From positions 86,955,575-87,019,574 of the forward strand of contig CM063504.1 of the NCBI GenBank assembly GCA_032207245.1: DNA of 64,000 nucleotides, read 5' to 3'. The stretch is from Pardosa pseudoannulata. Lineage: Eukaryota; Arthropoda; Arachnida; Araneae; Lycosidae. Under the pieces are notes generated by a model, which saw only the letters and a program-made list of their open reading frames with translations, was not told the origin of the DNA and ran no database searches. How positions within the stretch are numbered: position 1 is the first letter of the stretch; the number at the start of each line of letters is the position of its first letter. This document shows positions 60,755 through 64,000 of the stretch, one piece after another. A program made the position numbers and the translations under genes.

Positions 60755-61029
60755 CTCACTAAATTTAAACAATAAATAGATACTGATAATTAAAATAATG
60801 TAGAAAATAAAAATTTTATTATATACTTTAAAAATTTACTGTCAACAATTTCCTAATAGTGTCTTTTTAAAATGTATAATTTTTTTTAGCTCCTCCAATA
60901 AACAATTCAGCTAATGAATATTTAAAATTATGTATATATTAGTTTTACCTTCAAAATTCGCTGATTTAATAGCAACCAACGTGAAATCGCCTATTATGCA
61001 GAATTTAAAAGGTACAAAATGTTTACTGT

Positions 61030-61110
61030 TTTGCACAGGGCTAATGAGACTGGGACCTACTGCCTACAGCCAATTCCGAACGGCTAAGAACATCCATTTA
61101 ACTTTACACT
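61030..61110 (-). mobile_element. SINE fragment (body only)
   Basis: The minus strand contains AATGGATGTTCTTAGCCGTT, then GGAATTGGCTGTAGGCAGTA and GTCTCATTAGCCC, matching the middle of the SINE copies nearby. The pol III promoter half and tail are missing. Confidence 0.7.
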
Positions 61111-61766
61111 TAAGAAATGGCTATGACTTAACGTGTATTTAAATTAGCAAAATTTGTTATGGAAGGTATTGGATGATTAGGGAATTAGAAAGTTTTTCTT
61201 TCACGACTGTTCTGTATTACCTTAGTTAATGAGGTAAAAAAGGGAATATGAAGACTACACTTAGATTATAAGCATTGGAAGTCTACATTTAAAAAAATTT
61301 TTATTTGATCGTAACGTAGAAACTTAATTTTCATATAGTCTCTTTTAAGCAAAAATACACTTTTTATTTATTGCTTACAAATTCTTTCTGGAATCAAATA
61401 TTATTAATCATTATTCAAATATGACTTGACTGAAATATGTCACATTAATATTCTATATATACTTTAAAATATCATTTTTTGCACTGTATCCTTAACTTAA
61501 TATTCTTATTTATAAAAACAAAATCTTTATCAAAACCAGTTATTTCTACAATTAACAAAGTATCTCTTATCAATTAATTGCAGTAGAATTAAAATTTTAA
61601 TACCACTGTTTGGTACCAGATAAATTTTATGGTTCCCCTTATTAAAAAAAATCTTAATTTATTCTTAGCTTAAACCTAAGAATTTCATCTCAAAGTGTGT
61701 CTGGCAAATAATTAGCGATTACAACTAATCGAAGATTAAATGCTTTGCAATTGAAATAGAGAGTTA

Positions 61767-61954
61767 GGGCCGGTTTCACCATAGTCGTTTAACGGCTAAC
61801 CATGATTAATCTCTGTTTAAAAGGAGAATTGTGTCCCGCCATTGATTGGTGCCATGGGTTAATTGAGATAACATTGACTTGACGGTTACCTCTAATTTGC
61901 TTTAATTAAATGCGTAGTTAATCTCTGATTAGTTATAACAATAAGACCAGGCCT
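61767..61954. mobile_element. Possible MITE with GGCC-type ends
   Basis: The left end is GGGCCGGTTTCACCA and the right end, inward, AGGCCTGGTCTTATTG. The ends match only over the first bases (GGCCnGGT). The interior has TTAACGGCTAACCATGATTAATC and other short palindromes. A clean target duplication was not seen. Confidence 0.35.
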
Positions 61955-64000
61955 TTGTTATATATATTTATAACGTGAAAATGATTTTTATAAAGTTCTT
62001 TACACTTCTTAATTTTGGTTATCTTTGAATTTTGTTAAAAATGAGAATACACTTGTGTGCAAGTTCAAAACAACTAATTTGTTGCCACACCTCTCGACTT
62101 TTGAAATCTGTTCTCAGCCTTGCAACAATGAACAGAAAAGTGAGGCATTAACAGTTTTAAGTAGATATTAACAGCTCTAAGATGATTTATTTGGATGGTT
62201 TATTATCTAAAAGAAAAGCGATCTCTTGGTTTTTTAAAGCGTCAGTTTTTTTTTTGTGTGTGTGTGTGTGTGTGTGCTCATCAGTTCGTCGAATGTCATT
62301 CAGAGCTACGGGGTTCTCTTTGATACACAAGGTTTCTGATTGACATCTTAGGTAAATATACACTAGTTCTTTTTTAAAAGTTGGTAAATTCTTGCATTGT
62401 TTCCCCCAGTTTCACATGACTGAGTCAATTTAAGAAGATGTTAAATTTAAAAATATCGAATTGTTTAAATTGGCTCATTAAACACGGATGTAAAATTTGT
62501 ATCTTCAAAGTTTTTAAATTTATGAATATAATTACATTTATGGGGGAACTTTTTTAAACTAACGAGCACTATAAATGGCCTCCATGTTTGTTTTCCACCA
62601 AATTCCATGCATTCACAATTCTAAAGTTATTCTATTTATCTTGTGTTGAAGATACAAGTGTTGTGTATAGAGTTATTTTATAATATATAGAATAAGACTG
62701 TCAGTAAAAATTTGATTCTTTATGTTACACACTGATAAAGTAAAAAACTGTTAAAATGCTCGTTTTTATTGTATCGGTAATGTTTCTGTAAAAAATAAAT
62801 CTAGAGCTATCTAAAATTTCGTTTACAGACTTATGTAAAAAGCTTTAATAGCAAAGAGGACTTGGGAGCAAAAATATTAATACCTGACATTCCAATTATT
62901 TAATGTATTACTTCGAATAACCTAGTTTTCTTTTAAAAGATTATCATGTCTCTTTTAAATTGAACGGAAGTTGGCTGCATAAAATTTTATGCTCCACAGC
63001 ATGTCATTTATGTTTTTTCTAAACTAGTTTAACTGAACAATTTGTACAGTGCCTATAATTGAAATATTATTATTGTTTTTTCTTGCTTTACAGTCTGTCA
63101 CGTTCATTTGAAAAGGCTTCATTTTAATGAGTTCAATTTACCGAATACATAAGCCATTATGTAAGTATGCAATGTTGTCAATGTGGCATCGGGAACACTC
63201 GTTTATTGCCTTTTTTCTTTTTAATGCAAGTAATTTCTTTTCTTAAAAAACTAAAGTGTGGATTTTTTCAACGTTTTTATTTTATGTAAGTGGTTTTTTT
63301 TAATCCTTTTAAGAGATTGGAAACACTGTATATTTTTCTATGTAATTCCCTTTTCCCTTAAGTTCTTTTAAAATGTTCTGTATGTGTTGGAAATCTCCCC
63401 CGGTGCATAAATAATGATTCTAGTTGCATGTTAATAGGCATTTCGTATTTATATGACGATGCATTTTAGATTTATTACAAGGTTAAATGCTTATATTCTG
63501 TAGATAATTATATATTAACAGGTTTTCAGTTTGAAATTTAAGTATAAATGCTTTTAGCAAGACTTGCTAGATTTATATTTGTGTTAACAAACGTAATCTG
63601 AGTGAATCATTGTGTATTTTAGTCATTTTGTTTTTAATGACCATTGATCTATAAAACAGTAGCCATTCAAAATTTAAAGAGTGCTCCAAATTTTATTTTC
63701 AGGATGGAGCCCAAAATGACACTTCAAACTTTTTAAAGTAAGAAATCACTTTAAATCGGCGATCTAACAGATCTAGCAAGAAATGTTGATCAATTTTTCC
63801 GTAATCGGATCGACACTGTCGTGTAGCTCTCGTTTAATTTTAGGTATTTACCTATGATCGAATTTATAGTTGTCATTTATTTTGTTAGTCACAAAGACTA
63901 AATATTATTTGGGTTGCGTTGTGTAGATTATTTAAGTTCAAAATTCAACCACAGGTTCTGAGAGACTACAGACTTAAAATAAAAAAATAAACTAATAAGC
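61955..64000. other. AT-rich stretch with no firm gene
   Basis: It holds a (GT)n run at 62256-62276 and no recognisable protein. A possible small first coding exon lies at 63127-63160 (acceptor CTTTACAG ending at 63092, ATG at 63127, donor GTAAGT at 63161), encoding MSSIYRIHKPL before the donor; it is too short to judge. Confidence 0.5.

Noticed and set aside
1..64000. CRISPR arrays, operons, ribosome binding sites
   Set aside because: The DNA is eukaryotic, with spliced genes; no regularly spaced repeat array was seen.

Overview
The window is eukaryotic nuclear DNA. It is very AT-rich, its genes are split by introns with GT..AG borders, and it is packed with Tc1/mariner, hAT-like, pogo-like, piggyBac-like, LINE, SINE and LTR remnants. 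The protein-coding genes are conserved animal single-copy genes. Divergent tRNA-derived SINEs, a C2H2/FAR1-type intronless gene and an ISXO2/Merlin-type zinc-ribbon gene are the kind of content common in chelicerate genomes, so an arachnid (possibly a spider) is my best guess. That assignment is inference, not proof.

Layout, left to right: (1) 1-5379 is AT-rich non-coding DNA, probably the last intron of a plus-strand gene whose terminal exon is at 5380-5595. (2) CINP (CDK2-interacting protein) lies on the minus strand in four exons, 14295 down to 10075. (3) A ~1 kb divergent promoter region with four CACGTG E-boxes and a large imperfect fold-back separates CINP from (4) an intronless plus-strand gene (15322-16737) with four C2H2 fingers plus a FAR1/MULE-like region. 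(5) 16771-24549 is a transposon graveyard (three hAT-like elements, a pogo-like MITE, a perfect 41-bp hairpin and a Tc1 element). (6) SGF29, the tandem-Tudor subunit of SAGA, is on the plus strand in five exons, 25960-37961; its introns carry a LINE relic with a nested hAT element, a second Tc1 copy and a pogo-like relic. (7) BLOC1S4 (cappuccino) is on the minus strand in five exons, 49194 down to 41075, tail-to-tail with SGF29 and carrying a LINE relic with a nested SINE. (8) Head-to-head with BLOC1S4 is a plus-strand four-exon gene (51169-56371) encoding only the zinc-ribbon and helical DNA-binding part of an IS1595/ISXO2 (Merlin) transposase. (9) 57 kb to the end is repeat-rich, with a Tc1 relic, a candidate solo LTR and three SINE copies.

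The conserved genes act separately (DNA replication/ribosome assembly, chromatin reading, organelle trafficking). Nothing suggests a pathway cluster. The most novel content is the pair of genes built from transposase DNA-binding parts without a catalytic domain: 15322-16737 and especially 51169-56371, whose ORF is kept open across three in-phase introns. Exon joins were worked out by eye from splice signals, phase and similarity to families I know; no alignment was run.
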